Of a stretch of DNA of 64,000 nt, positions 48,501-54,792 are shown in pieces. The stretch's first letter is position 1. Each line of letters starts with the position of its first letter. Source of the DNA: Diphasiastrum complanatum. Lineage: Eukaryota; Streptophyta; Lycopodiopsida; Lycopodiales; Lycopodiaceae. The DNA is taken from NCBI GenBank assembly GCA_029204225.1, contig CM055098.1, forward strand, positions 2,357,106 to 2,421,105, in the 5' to 3' direction. A model generated the notes under the pieces. It was not told the DNA's origin, ran no database searches, and was given only the letters and a program-made list of their open reading frames with translations. Made by a program: the position numbers and the translations under genes.

Positions 48501-51500
48501 CCGTCAAGGATGTCAATTCCAGTGGTAGGAAACCATCACAAACTGGACCGAAACTAGTTATTTTTGTTTGCTCGGTATTCCATCGAAACATGTTTGATTA
48601 GAAAGCCATGACTCTTCCTATTGAAGAGCGGCTCCACAAAGTTGAATTGGTGTTTTCAGTGATGGTAGAATGGGCATCTTTGGATTAGAGACCCGTTTGC
48701 CTCAGAATCCACAGATTTCTTGGCCTAGAACTCATTTTGATAGGTCACCTATGGGACAATCCATTTGTGAGCTTGCCGGTGATTGCAAAAAAATTAGAGG
48801 AATGTAGTATCAGGCAAAAAAAGCTACTGTCTGTTTCATATTTGCACCGAAATGCGATTCTGGGGCTGAGCGTTTCGGAAATCGTGTTTATGAGAAACGC
48901 GATTCTCAGCCCAGAATCGTTCCAGAAACGTTTTTTAAAAAAAATAATAAATAAAAACTTTTGAACACCTCTTCACGGCCAGAATCGCGCCAGCCGTGGA
49001 GGTGTTAATTTTTTTTGTTTTGAGCTGTAGGCATCGGATCTTGGCGTGTGGATAGTCGACAGGCATCTAGATACTCAGCGATACAGAGGTGGTGTGCACG
49101 GTGCCAAGGGGATCTGAGCTTCGTGGAGATCGAAATGATCAGTTTTTGATTTTTGGTAAGTGTAGGCTTGTTTTTTTGCAAGTGTTGACATTGAACTGTA
49201 GGCAACCAAATCAAGCGCAGTTTGGCTCTAGACCACCTTTCTTCATGCCCACGGTGATTCCTACGAGGTCAGTTTCAACCATTACGGCACACCTTGCGAG
49301 ATTTGAACACCACAATCCAAATGCTTGTTTTTTTTTGCCATTTTCAGAAAATGGCTTTTGGGCAACCGATTCAGGTGGTGTCTGAGCCTAGAATGCATTT
49401 CCACATGCCCGCACAAACTCCTGTGACCTCCGTTCTGCCCGTCTACGTCCGTAGCACAAATTTCAATTTTGTTGCCCTAATTCCATGTTTTTTAGGGTTT
49501 AGGGTTAGAGCATCGTGCAAGCATGCGCCAGTAGTGTGGTTTAGGCCTGCACTGGACTCATAGATGCCTGCAAGGACTCCCATGCTAGCGTCAGTTGCCC
49601 ATTTTCGCTCGCACTGGAATTATTCTATCCCTCGCCCTGTCTCGTGTGTTTTTTGGCAGTTGCTATGATCTTGCTAGAATCAATGTGACGCGTGCTTGGA
49701 TGTGTTCAGCTCTGTTTTAGGCTGGTAATGTTTTTCAATGCAGTGTGTTTTCTTCTACTGAACGGTTGTTTGCTTGTTCTTGTTCGCAGGTTTGATCTCG
49801 TGTGGACACGATGCTGGTGCAGGGCCGAGGCCTTTGGGCCGAGGTTGAGCTTACTGAGGGGGATGTGGCTACACACCATGGCTCGGGAGTCCGTAGATGG
49901 AGATGCTTGCATTGTGGTGGTCTCTTCACAGGATCACTTACCAGGGTTAGGGCTCACTTACTGAGGGTCAGAGGGCCGGGTCTGGTTGATTTACAGTAAG
50001 ATTAGAAGTTCTATCACAAGAGCTGTTATTGGATCTAGTCTTGTATTCCTTGTCTATTATGATGCACAACCTAATCTTTGGGTTAGATCTGTGAAAGGTT
50101 GATGCTGCGAATTCGACTCATTAACTCAAATAGGATTCAGAATCAAGTTGAATGTGATGTATTTATAAGTTAAGGCCTACACCTAAACATTCAGATATTT
50201 ATAAATCATGGGCAACTAACTAAGTCAAAAGCGTTGCTTTTGAGTTAGTTGGACTACTTCACAATGTGATTTTGTTACTGACACGGTTGGTTATTTGTAT
50301 TGCTTATAAGCAATCCATGGCATATGTTGTTTACATGGATTTGTGCTTAGAATACAACGGAACTTCTGGTTTGAATTATTTGACTGGAAAAAAGTTGGAT
50401 TGCTAGGAAGTTACCTCCAAAACTTAGATGGTCAGTGGGTGATTTAAAGCTTCACATAATGAGTTTGGAGTTAAGATATATCTAAACTTTATTGATATAC
50501 CTTGTGCCAAGGCTAATGAGTGGAAATAAGAATTGTATATCATATTCCTCGACAAGAGTCTAGTGTTGAGTTGATTCTTATAAGTCCGAAACTTTCCTTA
50601 TGGAAAGGTCATACGTCTCCCAAGAGCAGTAATGTTCACGTTTTTAAACGTTTGTTTGTTTGTTCTCCCATTATTAGGTGTGAGTTAAAAATTCGACGCA
50701 TTATGATTGACGAATCATAATTCAGATTCTATACATCGTGTTTAATGAATCACAAAATGACACTTGATTATTAGGAGATGACGATTCTTGGAAATATGAG
50801 AAGTTCTTTATTTCCTATAGATATTAGAAACAGCTAATGAGAAAGTAATGCGCATCAGCAAGCATTTCTAATTGTCCACTTGTTACAGAGGATTGTACAG
50901 AATAAAAGAAGTTTGATTTTCTGCTTACCATTTGGAACTTGTGGAAAGAATTCAGATACATAGTGTACTTAATGTAAGCCAAGTCGGGGAAAGTCTATGT
51001 GAAGGGGTCATTTGGGTTATGGAAATCAAATGGGGCCCAGTTATACTGTTGATGTGTCCCAATGAGTTGTCCGAGATCACTCCTAGTTGGGGTAGAGCCT
51101 GGGAGGGTATAAGGATACCCATTGGCCTCTCCAGGAGGAGAGCTAGATTTGGTAGTAGTAGCTACATGCTGCTGGATTAACATCTCTTCTCCTATATGGT
51201 GAGTTCTAGCTGCTGATCCATAGCTTGGGGGCTAGATCTAATTCATCTAGGTTTGGTTGGGTAGGTTTGATCCACCATCTGTTTTCTATGTGTCTTTGGA
51301 ACCAACATCCTAGTTATAATCTTTTTAGGACTTGAAAGCATGCTTCATGGTGCTTGAGCTTTTTGAATTTTTTATGTTCTTGAATTTTCAGATTCTGGGT
51401 AGTGTGCAAAGATCAGACCAATGAAACTTAGAATGTAGTTTTTGATGTTGATGAAAGAGATTTCTATCATCTTGGACAGGTGCGAAGATTCAATTTTGTC

Positions 51501-51812
51501 CAAACTTTATCCATATAATATTGTGTTACCGATTGAGGACTGCTAGCATGAAAGCTGGCATCTCACCATCACACATTTACATATAACTGCAACACATGTC
51601 TCAAATTTGATGCACACATTTGTCCCATGTCTAAAATTTCTGAGTGTCCTCAGTCACCACATGATAAATCAAAACTGCAGGTTCTGAGGCAACCTGAAGC
51701 GCAGGCAATTGGTGGGCGAGTGGCGGGAGGTTTAACCCAGCGTCTTGCAGCTCGGCTATTGCAACAACTGCTTCGACCCGCCTCAACCCCTGCCAAGGCA
51801 ATTTCTGAGTAA
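18927..51812 (+). CDS. ABC1K3: ABC1K3-type atypical kinase, plastoglobule, seven exons
   Basis: Exons 18927-19436, 26892-27119, 27856-28188, 43315-43870, 44038-44224, 44522-44888 and 51681-51812 join in frame to 2,313 nt (770 aa). All introns are GT-AG. The N-terminus (about 60 residues, Ser/Arg/Lys-rich, few acids) looks like a chloroplast transit peptide. ABC1-kinase hallmarks: KVGQ (222-225), Ala-rich AAAS loop (282-285), VAVK lysine (303), HADPHPGN catalytic loop (435-442, catalytic Asp 437) and DFG (455-457). The C-terminal [20 protein letters not shown] segment and overall co-linearity fit plant ABC1K3 (Arabidopsis At1g79600), a plastoglobule protein that acts with ABC1K1 in prenylquinone metabolism and affects tocopherol cyclase. 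No key residue is missing. Arabidopsis has the same protein in a gene of a few kb; here the introns are transposon-filled. Confidence 0.95.
19940..20270 (-). pseudogene. Ty1/copia RNase H fragment in ABC1K3 intron 1
   Basis: The minus-strand frame reads [20 protein letters not shown], then [17 protein letters not shown] and [13 protein letters not shown]. These are the end of copia RNase H, where the family has SSTEAEY, RSKHIDxxxHFIRD and DxLTKxL. Stops are present. Confidence 0.85.
20586..20593 (+). repeat. Target site duplication of the hAT element, left
   Basis: CTTAGAAT, identical to 25737-25744 on the other side of the element. An 8-bp duplication is diagnostic of the hAT superfamily. 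Confidence 0.85.
21000..21051. repeat. (TC)n microsatellite
   Basis: About 25 CT units in the 3' flank of the transposase gene, within the hAT element. Confidence 0.95.
21223..24761 (-). pseudogene. hAT transposase (BED finger, DUF659, hAT dimerisation), one in-frame stop
   Basis: Six exons with canonical splice sites: 24761-23764, 23671-23326, 23239-22833, 22734-22565, 22455-22118 and 21999-21223, joining to 1,012 codons including the terminal stop. A BED zinc finger (C32, C35, H49, C66) is followed by a 13-residue repeat linker. Exon 2 has the DUF659 features [11 protein letters not shown] and [13 protein letters not shown] with [11 protein letters not shown]; exons 3-5 lead to the C-terminal dimerisation region ([23 protein letters not shown]). 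Exon 6 is acidic, then RG-rich ([13 protein letters not shown]). The only defect seen is TGA at 23625-23623 (codon 349), one transition from Arg CGA. As it stands it is not expressed full length unless read through. Confidence 0.87.
24222..24416 (-). repeat. 39-bp minisatellite inside hAT transposase exon 1
   Basis: Units start at 24261, 24300, 24339 and 24378, exactly 39 bp apart, with a partial unit before them. On the minus strand they encode a 13-residue repeat of the form [13 protein letters not shown], in the linker between the BED finger and DUF659. Confidence 0.85.
25737..25744 (+). repeat. Target site duplication of the hAT element, right
   Basis: CTTAGAAT, matching 20586-20593. Confidence 0.85.
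25955..26425. repeat. Palindrome-bounded repeat, MITE-like
   Basis: Both ends carry several inverted copies of a CCGTTCCTAAGGAATGG-type motif (left about 25975-26035, right about 26325-26420). No coding region is visible. The ends resemble a small inverted-repeat element in intron 1, but I could not define a target duplication. Confidence 0.4.
26892..27119 (+). CDS. ABC1K3: ABC1K3 exon 2 (KxGQ motif)
   Basis: 76 codons after acceptor AAAG, from VLRRMLQ to EELTKLQ, donor GTAAAC. It contains [20 protein letters not shown], the ABC1-specific KxGQ helix that replaces the usual kinase N-lobe start. A rival AG 17 bases upstream would break the frame. Confidence 0.95.
27608..27683. repeat. (GT)n, G-run and (GA)n compound microsatellite in intron 2
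   Basis: A short TG run, a run of G, then about 26 GA units. No retrotransposon tail motif lies beside it. Confidence 0.95.
27856..28188 (+). CDS. ABC1K3: ABC1K3 exon 3 (Ala-rich loop, VAVK lysine)
   Basis: 111 codons, [12 protein letters not shown] to YQELNYVQ, between acceptor TACAG and donor GTAAGG. It carries [11 protein letters not shown], the ATP-site Ala-rich loop, and VAVKVQRP with the conserved Lys. Confidence 0.96.
28189..29690. other. Left part of ABC1K3 intron 3, unassigned
   Basis: No domain recognised. GCTCTGATACCA at 29301-29312 is the reverse complement of the initiator-tRNA-Met primer site TGGTATCAGAGC, so a minus-strand copia remnant probably begins here, but no LTR could be matched. 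Confidence 0.4.
29700..30320 (+). pseudogene. Ty1/copia gag and protease-start fragment
   Basis: Broken translation gives [26 protein letters not shown] and LLQEEMR (copia gag), a Lys/Gln-rich region, a damaged CCHC zinc knuckle (near 30090-30130), and [11 protein letters not shown] (30276-30308). The last matches the protease start where active copies have DSGASKHMT; the catalytic Asp is lost. Confidence 0.78.
30355..30824 (-). repeat. Probable solo or 3' LTR, minus orientation
   Basis: It ends with CTAACA at 30824 (TGTTAG on the minus strand), and the adjacent CTCTCCCTTAAG reads as a polypurine tract on the minus strand, placing the internal region to the right. The left end (TG at 30355) is tentative. 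Confidence 0.5.
31615..32782 (-). repeat. 3' LTR of the non-coding LTR element
   Basis: 1,168 bp; differs from the partner LTR by a 41-base gap near 31645, and by rearranged GGCGCC-rich units near 32690-32750. Confidence 0.93.
34117..34620. repeat. 252-bp tandem duplication inside the non-coding LTR element
   Basis: TGGATATCACCCATGCTCAG recurs at 34117 and 34369, exactly 252 bases apart, and the two units are almost identical through to about 34620. Confidence 0.92.
34897..35300. repeat. Five degenerate CCGTGCTT-headed units near the primer site
   Basis: CCGTGCTT occurs at 34897, 35009, 35102, 35184 and 35261, each followed within about 30 bases by a GCAGCAccttgcctcat-like segment. Spacing shrinks from 112 to 77. 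The array lies in the leader of the non-coding element. Confidence 0.7.
35375..36574 (-). repeat. 5' LTR of the non-coding LTR element
   Basis: 1,200 bp, next to the primer site. Long runs are identical to 31615-32782. Confidence 0.93.
36766..36855 (-). mobile_element. Severely 5'-truncated LINE 3' end with (CT)n tail
   Basis: Only about 20 bases of the LINE 3' end (GCTTTATTAACGTCTTTT at 36834-36851) remain beside a GAAA-rich tract and (GA)n. It duplicates the tail of the neighbouring element. Confidence 0.6.
36934..36963 (-). other. 3' terminal stem-loop of LINE (copy 1)
   Basis: 30 nt: outer stem GTCTT/AAGAC, inner stem ATGCC/GGCGT with loop AAAA. On the minus strand TTAATAAAGC and (CT)n follow directly. 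Confidence 0.65.
37140..38183 (-). CDS. LINE ORF1-like RNA-binding protein, 347 aa
   Basis: Intact open frame. Residues 1-80 are Pro/Ala-rich with repeats of the form [11 protein letters not shown]. Residues 110-165 look like a coiled coil ([16 protein letters not shown]). The rest resembles the L1 ORF1p RRM/C-terminal region: [20 protein letters not shown], then [19 protein letters not shown] and [20 protein letters not shown]. Such proteins bind retrotransposon RNA in ribonucleoprotein particles. No ORF2 follows; the element's 3' end comes within 250 bases. Similarity to L1 ORF1p is by pattern only. An unrelated domesticated origin is less likely given the LINE 3' end. Confidence 0.72.
   Translation of the reverse strand: MRPAAIADPRPASIADPTVPHPASTADHTVPHPASIVDPTVSATPSAIDPVPAPAVPPATPPATVPALEQVDPFSLTPHPNAYASLTTHTPVPGTPGWENGLTFFQEIHFLLRTVARLEEHIAKLQAKIVTQEQQITNIIQYRDSTEVSHIQSIDKFLADIRKEIDIQTATIASIQDVEEDTQDQPQQHTKTWADVLKGNIAPVSLISATFNKSRLREQKALNVRVRGLPDTQDAINEAKKFLTDMLHHHDTGLDKAWRTKKDAETLVIRFSSATDRREALRQRATLKGTQIFMDEDLTYVQVEERKKARQRAKDMGKRLIYKDGTMHFVEIKKGIERVEVEVKLEK
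38356..38409. repeat. (GA)n microsatellite at LINE 5' boundary
   Basis: About 27 units; corresponds to the expanded (GA)n of the copia LTR into which the LINE inserted. Confidence 0.95.
38749..40146 (-). pseudogene. Copia pol remnant: integrase C-terminus fused to RNase H
   Basis: Reading down: [24 protein letters not shown] and, after a frameshift, [19 protein letters not shown] with SRDVHFDE (integrase C-terminal region), a Gln/Pro-rich linker, and a short RT piece ([17 protein letters not shown], then [13 protein letters not shown]). That runs directly into [41 protein letters not shown] and DLFTKALPR, the copia RNase H. The RT active-site region (YVDD) is missing between LQQPAGFLV and [10 protein letters not shown]. 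Confidence 0.88.
40244..40656 (-). repeat. 5' LTR of the copia element
   Basis: 413 bp, TGTAGG to CTAACA on the plus strand, with a short (GA)n near 40338. It serves as the uninterrupted reference for the invaded 3' LTR. Confidence 0.92.
40662..43314. other. Right part of ABC1K3 intron 3, unassigned
   Basis: No recognisable coding region. 40662 onward continues the sequence interrupted by the copia insertion (TSD AGATA). GGCTCTGATCC near 42076 resembles a decayed reverse-complement tRNA-Met primer site, but no LTR match was found. Confidence 0.4.
43315..43870 (+). CDS. ABC1K3: ABC1K3 exon 4 (catalytic loop and DFG)
   Basis: 556 nt from [10 protein letters not shown] to LYQFPFD plus one base, acceptor GACAG, donor GTGAGT. 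It carries the [10 protein letters not shown] catalytic loop and VDFGMM metal-binding motif. Confidence 0.97.
44038..44224 (+). CDS. ABC1K3: ABC1K3 exon 5
   Basis: 187 nt completing a split Val codon, then [18 protein letters not shown] to LFKDGSF plus two bases of an Arg codon. Acceptor TTGCAG, donor GTAAAG. Confidence 0.96.
44522..44888 (+). CDS. ABC1K3: ABC1K3 exon 6
   Basis: 367 nt completing the Arg codon, then [14 protein letters not shown] to AMLEPIVE. Acceptor ATACAG, donor GTAAGT. Confidence 0.95.
45128..45513 (-). mobile_element. LINE ORF1-like fragment with (CT)n-type tail
   Basis: On the minus strand an open frame from 45512 encodes about 100 residues with a coiled-coil pattern ([28 protein letters not shown]), ending near a GCTTTCTTTCTTTCTCTC tail at 45146-45128. 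AATAAAGC precedes the tail as in the other copies. Function by analogy with ORF1 only. Confidence 0.5.
45514..46030 (-). mobile_element. LINE 3' end with hairpin and (CT)n tail (copy 2)
   Basis: The tail (45514-45561 as GA on the plus strand) is followed by AGCTTTATTAATGTCTTTT, a 30-nt hairpin (45575-45604), and about 400 bases of likely 3' UTR. The 5' limit is uncertain. Confidence 0.6.
45575..45604 (-). other. 3' terminal stem-loop of LINE (copy 2)
   Basis: Outer stem GTCTT/AAGAC, inner stem ATGCC/GGCAT, loop AAAA; same 30-nt length as copies 1 and 3. Confidence 0.65.
46150..46640 (+). pseudogene. hAT transposase remnant in ABC1K3 intron 6
   Basis: [20 protein letters not shown] with [19 protein letters not shown] (46196-46320) matches the exon-3 region of the intron-1 hAT transposase ([37 protein letters not shown]). 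After a gap the size of an intron, [20 protein letters not shown] (46532-46592) matches exon 4 ([19 protein letters not shown]). It is a degraded copy from a related family, plus strand. Confidence 0.85.
46654..47120 (+). repeat. LTR-like repeat interrupted by a small insertion
   Basis: It matches 51048-51310 (GATGTGTCCCAAT..., CTCCAGGAG...GAGCTAGATTTGG, CATAGCTTGGGGGCTAGAT, AGGTTTGGTTGGGTAG) apart from a 193-bp insertion at 46829-47021. A third partial match lies at 63285-63360. Confidence 0.75.
46829..47021. mobile_element. 193-bp MITE-like insertion with 12-bp flanking repeat
   Basis: It is flanked by GGTTCATAGCTT at 46817-46828 and 47022-47033. The related repeat at 51.2 kb has a single near-copy (GATCCATAGCTT) and no insert. 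Ends carry an inverted CCCGTTCCG motif. Inside is AT-rich with GTTCCGGAACGT palindromes. No coding region. Confidence 0.75.
47121..48836. other. Middle of intron 6, unassigned
   Basis: No coding potential. 47955-48110 is a diverged relative of 17685-17840. Confidence 0.4.
48837..49985 (+). mobile_element. Truncated hAT element related to the intron-1 copy, opposite orientation
   Basis: It begins CATATTTGCACCG (compare CATAGTTGCAGCG), followed by a subterminal palindrome and about 700 bases colinear with the reverse complement of 24800-25730 (for example GGTAAGTGTAGGCTTG and TTTGGCTCTAGACCACCTTTC). It ends in the first transposase exon: [21 protein letters not shown] and [20 protein letters not shown] (BED finger) at 49820-49970. 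Similarity stops at about 49985; the rest of the element is gone. Confidence 0.88.
49986..51047 (+). other. Spacer before LTR-like repeat, probable gypsy 3' region
   Basis: No protein domain. Word content (ATTATGATTGACGAATCAT at 50699) resembles 14170-14190 in the presumed gypsy 3' region. Confidence 0.35.
51048..51310 (+). repeat. LTR-like repeat without the insertion
   Basis: Partner of 46654-47120; begins TGTTGATGTGTCCC after the purine-rich ATCAAATGGGGCCCAG. Confidence 0.65.
51681..51812 (+). CDS. ABC1K3: ABC1K3 exon 7 with stop
   Basis: 43 codons plus [21 protein letters not shown] to PAKAISE, after acceptor CTGCAG. The RQPEA and GGRVAGG residues match the conserved C-terminus of the family, confirming the 6.8-kb upstream intron. 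Confidence 0.93.
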   Translation, partial: VLRQPEAQAIGGRVAGGLTQRLAARLLQQLLRPASTPAKAISE

Positions 51813-52530
51813 AATATGCTTTATTTGAAATTTCAAGTGTTGGGTAACGAAAAGAAATGTTTTCTAAGCTACTGGCAAGACAAGGGCCATGCAAGCAGGT
51901 CTCCATGTAAATTAGAATCCTGAGGTTTACCATATTACCTTGTCTTCCTTTGTTATGATACAGTCAAATCCCATTTGACATTATAAAAGTGGTTCTTTTT
52001 TTGCAGTTTAATTAAATCAACCATTCACTTTCATAACTGCTATATGTTCCAGTTCTGATGCAATGTGGGTGGGTACATGCGTGTGGGATCTGCCATTGGT
52101 CTGTTATTTTTAGCTAAATTGGATTGCAAGTTGTAGAATCTGAAGATCGTGGAAGATCATGGTCTTAAAAGCTTTAAAAACCATAAAAGTGGGCTGTTCA
52201 AATATCTTATTTTAACGTTTTAACAAAAATATTGCTGATACATGTTGCAATAACTTGTGGTTTTTCTGACTCATACTGATGTCAATAATCTGTCAGTTTA
52301 ATGGCCGCTGGTGGAATTGCATGTGGCCTTTTTCTCTACCATGCTTCACAGTTCAACTACAAAAGCTTAGGTTCCAAACTGTGCTCCTTAAATACTCTAG
52401 AAGAAGTTTCCTGTCCACAAATGTTTCAACCGTTCAAATTCTGAGTTTGTGCCTGTTGAATCTGCTTGTTGACTCAGTATGATATTTTTGTAGACATTTA
52501 TTGTATTTTAGCTGGAAAAGAAGAATAAAT
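51813..52530 (+). other. Presumed ABC1K3 3' untranslated region
   Basis: No coding potential. AATAAA at about 52523-52528 is the first perfect poly(A) signal candidate on the plus strand that I noticed after the stop; nearer weak forms (ATTAAA near 52011) exist. Confidence 0.35.
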
Positions 52531-53248
52531 CAGGTGCTTAGAAGCCAAAAAATAGTAGAAAGACGTAGCTGCAAAAAGTATAGGGGTAAATTGAGGTAAA
52601 CTGAATGTAGATAGGAATCCTAGCAGATAAATAATTGGTTAAGAAAGAGGTTTTACATACTACCAGCAACTTTCAACAAGAAATAACAAAGGTGTGCCAA
52701 GAAGTACTCATGGGCAAGCTATGGTGCTCAAAACCACAGTAAATCCAAGCTGAACTTAATTATCAGAAAGCAACCGTTTATCAAACAGAATTGCAGCCAT
52801 GTTCTTTCCTCAAAACTGAAACAGAATGAGACTCTCTTACTGCACAATCTTTGAAACACAATGAAGGTCTTCACAAGTGTTTTGGAGTAAAAGGTCTTTC
52901 GTGTTTTTCACTTTTGGTGACTTATGCACCTGGACTAAGTCACTAGCACTTAAGCAATGCTTCCAAGATTGGTTCAAGCCTAGTTACTAGCTACAATCAA
53001 TAGGGTGAAGGTAATTGCATTTAATGTGGCTAAAATGTAATTTTGAAAACCAAAATCCTCCCTTCAACGAAAACTGCCCTGCTTTGGAAAGTTCTTAAAG
53101 AGAGGGGTGGAGCCTGCTCAGGGGCCCCTTTTGGAGTTTTTCTAAGAGAGTGCAGCCCCCACCTCTCTTTAAAAATCACAAAAGGGACCATTCGCCCCCC
53201 ACTTTCATTTTGTACCATTCAAAATGAAATTTGGGGTTGAAATGTTAA

Positions 53249-53251
<3 letters not shown>
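52531..53251. other. Spacer downstream of ABC1K3
   Basis: Nothing recognised. 53090-53180 contains an inverted pair (AGAGGGGTGG / CCACCTCTCT) that could form a hairpin. Confidence 0.4.
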
Positions 53252-53315
<64 letters not shown>

Positions 53316-53321
53316 ATTAAT

Positions 53322-53351
53322 GTCTGTCTAGTGCCTGTAGGCACAAAAGAC
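53322..53351 (-). other. 3' terminal stem-loop of LINE (copy 3)
   Basis: Outer stem GTCT/AGAC, inner stem GTGCC/GGCAC, loop TGTA; 30 nt, same position relative to the tail as copies 1 and 2. Confidence 0.65.
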
Positions 53352-53566
53352 AAAAGTACAATACATACATAGTAGGAGCAATGTCCGTGTGAGGACTTAT
53401 TTCACAAATTGTCTCTCTACCAAAAGACAACTAATTACAAATAAACCAACAATTCCTTTTTATGCAATAAGGAGATGCAAGAGCTTAACCTCCTACTCTG
53501 TTGAGGTACGGATGCAAGAGCTTAGCCACCACCTCTGTTGAGGCAAACATCTAAAGAAAAACCAAA

Positions 53567-54438
53567 TCACTGAGTAGCTGATCTAAAAAAGCGATAGATT
53601 GTGAAGCGACCATTGGTCGCTGACGAGCGACTCAACAAGAAGTTGAAGGCCGTTTTAAGGCTCGACGGATTGCATGTCTTGGGCCGTATCGGGATATCAA
53701 TCTCATCATCTAATACCTCCTCTCTATCCCTCTTCTGTAAGAAATGTGTGATGAGGGTCCGACCATCATACTGCCTCGAAAGGTAAAGAGATGCTTGTAG
53801 AGTAAACATCTCTCTCAATAAGAGTCCCACACACCTGGGGTTTGGATATGCCAAGAAAGAGCCAAGGGAGAGAGGACTGTCTCTGTAGAGGCAGTAAAAT
53901 CGGCCCCGGATCTCATAATATCTAGGACATCTGAAAATGAAATGTGACTCATCCTCTACCTCTTGCATCGAACATAACTGGCAAATCCGTTGTGGTTTGG
54001 GTGTGTCAGTATATCGGCTAGTCTCAATAGCAAGCTGGATGTGAGGAGACACAAAGCTGCCCTATACGGTATCGAAGACCATATGATAATATCTGTGAAA
54101 GATACAACATAAGGGTAGGTGATCCATATCATCCAATTGTAGGAGATGAGTGCCATATAACTGCATCTTGACGCTCTCTAAATCTGGCTGTGACCACACT
54201 ATTTGGATATAGCTGCGGTAAAGCTGGCGTCGGAAAAAGGCATGAATCCCATTAGGGAGAGCTGATATAGATATCCGCCATTTGCCAAGAAGCTCAGAGA
54301 CACCCTCAAACCAAGACGACTTAGCATGCCGGCTAGCAACAGTCCGCGATGAAGTGAAAGCAGCAACCAAATACGTGGAAGTATCCATATTTGCCATCCT
54401 ATGCAAGAACATGACAATCCGAAACATAGCCTCAACAA

Positions 54439-54440
<2 letters not shown>
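53567..54440 (-). pseudogene. LINE ORF2 C-terminus (zf-RVT region)
   Basis: From 54440 the frame reads WFEGVSELLGKWRISISALP and IQIVWSQPDLESVKMQLYG. A frameshift near 54060 leads to SPHIQLAIETSRYTDTPKPQ, then CQLCSMQEVEDESHFIFRCP, the Cys/His motif C-x2-C...H-x4-C found after plant LINE reverse transcriptase. It ends at TGA-region 53567. The RT core is absent through 5' truncation. Confidence 0.82.

Positions 54441-54511
<71 letters not shown>
54440..54511. repeat. (AT)n followed by (GA)n
   Basis: About 20 AT units then about 15 GA units at the truncated end of the LINE. Confidence 0.95.
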
Positions 54512-54513
<2 letters not shown>

Positions 54514-54723
54514 ATGGGCAATGATAGACAAAATGGGTTTTGTCTATTCTCATTGGTCCACGTTTGCCCTAAAATTTATTTGAAGTGCATTTGAAATGCT
54601 TGAAAATGGCATGTGCATTTAGAAATTTCTAGAGAAAACATGTGACTTTAGAAATTCAGAGAAAGAGACATTTCTAGAAAGAGAGAAAGGTATAAAAGGG
54701 CAAGAGAGAAAAGGAGAGGCTTG

Positions 54724-54729
<6 letters not shown>

Positions 54730-54791
<62 letters not shown>
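54730..54791. repeat. (GA)n microsatellite
   Basis: About 30 units. No TTATTAA/hairpin motif beside it, so not obviously a LINE tail. Confidence 0.95.

Positions 54792-54792
<1 letters not shown>

Larger units (their letters stand above)
53252..54440 (-). mobile_element. LINE 3' portion with (CT)n tail (copy 3)
   Basis: A minus-strand remnant of ORF2 C-terminus followed by about 250 bases of 3' UTR, a 30-nt hairpin (53351-53322), TTAATAAA, and a (CT)n tail (53312-53252). The 5' end is truncated against (AT)n/(CT)n at 54440-54511. Confidence 0.8.

Noticed and set aside
17161-54791. Microsatellites considered as a CRISPR-like or telomeric array
   Set aside because: They are simple dinucleotide runs without unique spacers. 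The GGTTTAGGGTTAG word near 49495 is a single short stretch inside the hAT copy, not a telomere array.
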